A stretch of DNA of 33,648 bases from Modicisalibacter xianhensis. Its GTDB lineage: Bacteria > Pseudomonadota > Gammaproteobacteria > Pseudomonadales > Halomonadaceae. Location of the stretch: NCBI RefSeq assembly GCF_900113605.1, contig NZ_FOPY01000022.1:1-33648 (forward strand), read 5' to 3'. Positions 32,440-33,648 of the stretch are shown here, piece by piece. The stretch's first letter is position 1. Each line of letters begins with the position of its first letter. The notes under the pieces are model-generated. The model was not told where the DNA came from and did no database searches. It saw nothing but the letters and a program-made list of their open reading frames with translations. The position numbers were made by a program, and so were the translations under genes.

Positions 32440-32487
32440 GGGAGCCGAGGGCCGTGTCTTGCCGTGGCTGGGCTGGCTAATGCCTAG
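32440..32487 (+). pseudogene. Remnant of a methyltransferase C-terminus beyond the toxin-antitoxin module
   Basis: Translated in the matching frame, this stretch reads GSRGPCLAVAGLANA followed by TAG. The intact gene's end is GSRASCLAVARPASAT plus TAA. Similarity weakens upstream of 32440, so only a short tail, including a stop codon, is recognisable. It could be the displaced original 3' end after an insertion, or the last piece of a deleted paralogue. Confidence 0.7.
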
Positions 32488-32535
32488 CCACGTTATCGAC
32501 GATGCCTGCTCCACTTGATCAAAGAGCGCGGCAAA

Positions 32536-32561
32536 CCTCGTACTTTTAGTGCGAGGAGGAT
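32536..32561 (+). repeat. Hairpin matching an IS200/IS605 right end, upstream of tnpB
   Basis: CCTCG-T-ACT, loop TTT, AGT-G-CGAGG forms a perfect stem-loop followed by AGGAT. It has the same outer stem, the same T-G wobble and the same tail as the hairpin at 61-87, but the inner arm differs in a base-paired way (ACT/AGT against CTT/AAG). It is a right-end relic or an unusual left-end structure. Confidence 0.6.
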
Positions 32562-32602
32562 AGCGCGTACCGCGACAGCGGTTCTTGTTTGATGCGTTGG
32601 AT

Positions 32603-32619
32603 ATAGCACGTTATGCTAT
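32603..32619 (+). other. Short hairpin directly before the tnpB start
   Basis: ATAGCA (32603-32608) and TGCTAT (32614-32619) pair around a 5-base loop, ending 5 bases before the ATG. Left ends of IS200/IS605 elements carry short subterminal hairpins; this one would also cover the ribosome-binding region. Confidence 0.5.
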
Positions 32620-32624
32620 GAAGC

Positions 32625-33648
32625 ATGATTACTGTACAGCGTGCCTACAAATACCGTTTCTACCCGACACCCGAGCAAGCCGAACAGCTTGCCCGGACGT
32701 TCGGGTGTGCGAGGTACGTTTACAACCATTTCCTGAAAGTGCGCACAGATGCCTGGTACGAGACGCAGAAACGCGTCGGATACAACGACACCGCGAAGCA
32801 GCTTACCGCACTGAAAAAGCAGCCGGAAACGCTGTGGCTTCAGGAGGTGTCGAATGTCTGCCTTCAGCAATCGCTACGGAACCTGGATACCGCATTCAAG
32901 AACTTCTTTCAGGGTCGAGCCAAGTATCCGACCTTCAAGAAAAAGCATGCCCGTCAATCGGTTCGCTACACGACCAGCGGTTTTTCGTACCGCGACGGGC
33001 AGATCAAGCTGGCCAAGCACAAGGAACCGCTGACGATCCGCTGGAGCCGGCGTTTCACCGGCACCCCCTCCAGTGTCACGGTGAGCAAGGACAGCGCGGA
33101 ACGCTACCACGTCTCCCTTCTTGTCGAGGAAGACGTGGCGGCATTGCCGTTCAGCAAGCAAGAGACGGGTATCGACCTGGGGCTGACTCATGCGGTCATC
33201 ACCAGCGGCGGGAAGAAGGTCAACAGCCACCACTACTTCAAGCAGTCCGAGAAGACGCTGGCCCGCGCTCAGCGCCACCTTTCGCGCAAGCAGAAGGGCA
33301 GCGCCAATCGCGCCAAGGCCAAACTGAAAGTGGCGCGCATTCACGCCAGGATCGCCGACCAGCGTCTGGATTTTGCTCACAAGCTGACCACGCAGCTCAT
33401 TCACGAAAACCAAGTCGTCGCTGCGGAAAGTCTGCAAGTGAAGAACCTGCTCAAGAACCGCTCACTGGCGAAAGCCATCAGCAACGTGGGTTGGCATCAG
33501 ATCACGACGATGCTGGCGTACAAGGCGCAGTGGTACGGGCGTTCTTTTGTCCAGATCGACAAGTTCTACCCTTCGAGCAAGCGTTGCCACGCCTGTGGTC
33601 ACCTTGCCGACGCCATGCCGCTATCAGTCCGTCAATGGGACTGCCCCG
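32625..33648 (+). CDS. tnpB: TnpB (IS200/IS605 OrfB) RNA-guided nuclease, 3' end beyond the window
   Basis: The visible 341 residues cover most of TnpB. They include an N-terminal helix-turn-helix-like region (ITVQRAYKYRFYPTPEQAEQ); RuvC motif I with D184 in GIDLG; RuvC motif II with E268 in VVAAESL; and a zinc finger with C321 and C324 (CHACG) and C340 (WDCP). The fourth Cys and the last RuvC Asp would lie past the window edge. TnpB proteins cut DNA using an RNA made from the element's right end and favour retention of the element. No frameshift is seen, so it may be active. There is no tnpA upstream in the window. The likely start ATG has only a weak ribosome site. Confidence 0.93.
   Translation, partial: MITVQRAYKYRFYPTPEQAEQLARTFGCARYVYNHFLKVRTDAWYETQKRVGYNDTAKQLTALKKQPETLWLQEVSNVCLQQSLRNLDTAFKNFFQGRAKYPTFKKKHARQSVRYTTSGFSYRDGQIKLAKHKEPLTIRWSRRFTGTPSSVTVSKDSAERYHVSLLVEEDVAALPFSKQETGIDLGLTHAVITSGGKKVNSHHYFKQSEKTLARAQRHLSRKQKGSANRAKAKLKVARIHARIADQRLDFAHKLTTQLIHENQVVAAESLQVKNLLKNRSLAKAISNVGWHQITTMLAYKAQWYGRSFVQIDKFYPSSKRCHACGHLADAMPLSVRQWDCP

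Noticed and set aside
1-33648. CRISPR array, tRNA or rRNA genes
   Set aside because: No regularly spaced repeats, tRNA cloverleaf candidates or rRNA-like stretches were noticed when reading both strands; small or degenerate ones could be missed without a tool.

Overview
The window looks like chromosomal DNA of a GC-rich gammaproteobacterium, most likely of the Halomonas/Chromohalobacter group. This is judged from codon use, strong Shine-Dalgarno sites, short operons with ATGA/GTGA overlaps, and gene types such as TrxC, PncB, an OsmC-YcaO fusion, SatD with DUF3307, and BenE. No rRNA, tRNA or CRISPR array was seen. Both window edges cut through IS200/IS605-type (TnpB) elements, so the segment is bracketed by mobile DNA.

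Left third (1-11.1 kb). After the tail of a TnpB element comes a large amidoligase/transglutaminase cluster. It contains a zinc-ribbon metallopeptidase; a minus-strand pair of circularly permuted ATP-grasp ligase and alpha-E protein; and, divergently, a plus-strand operon of a transglutaminase-DUF2126 protein (1107 aa), an ATP-grasp/alpha-E fusion, and a second transglutaminase. The separate ATP-grasp protein keeps its nucleotide-binding motifs. The fused copy has lost the lysine and glycine-rich loop, so one active and one apparently inactive ligase sit side by side. This is the most plausible under-described system here: a probable peptide-bond-forming and processing pathway with unknown substrate. 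A 99-bp nested inverted-repeat element follows it.

Middle (11-24.4 kb). In order: a BenE-type transporter with a divergent XRE-cupin regulator; satD-DUF3307 behind a near-consensus LexA box and two copies of ATAGC-N8-GCTAT; a MoxR ATPase/VWA pair; a diguanylate cyclase; an ABC exporter; an aldehyde dehydrogenase; a DUF4383 membrane protein; thioredoxin 2; nicotinate phosphoribosyltransferase; and an SDR oxidoreductase.

Right (24.4-33.6 kb). In order: a flavodoxin-fold quinone reductase; an exported glycerophosphodiester phosphodiesterase; a CDF-like transporter lacking usual metal ligands; a thioredoxin-family protein; OsmC-YcaO; a CBS-pair protein; and a methyltransferase. The 3' end of the methyltransferase gene is repeated 0.68 kb downstream, and a yefM-yoeB toxin-antitoxin module lies between the two copies. 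The window ends inside a tnpB gene preceded by two hairpins. One of these matches, with compensatory changes, the right-end hairpin at the window's start.
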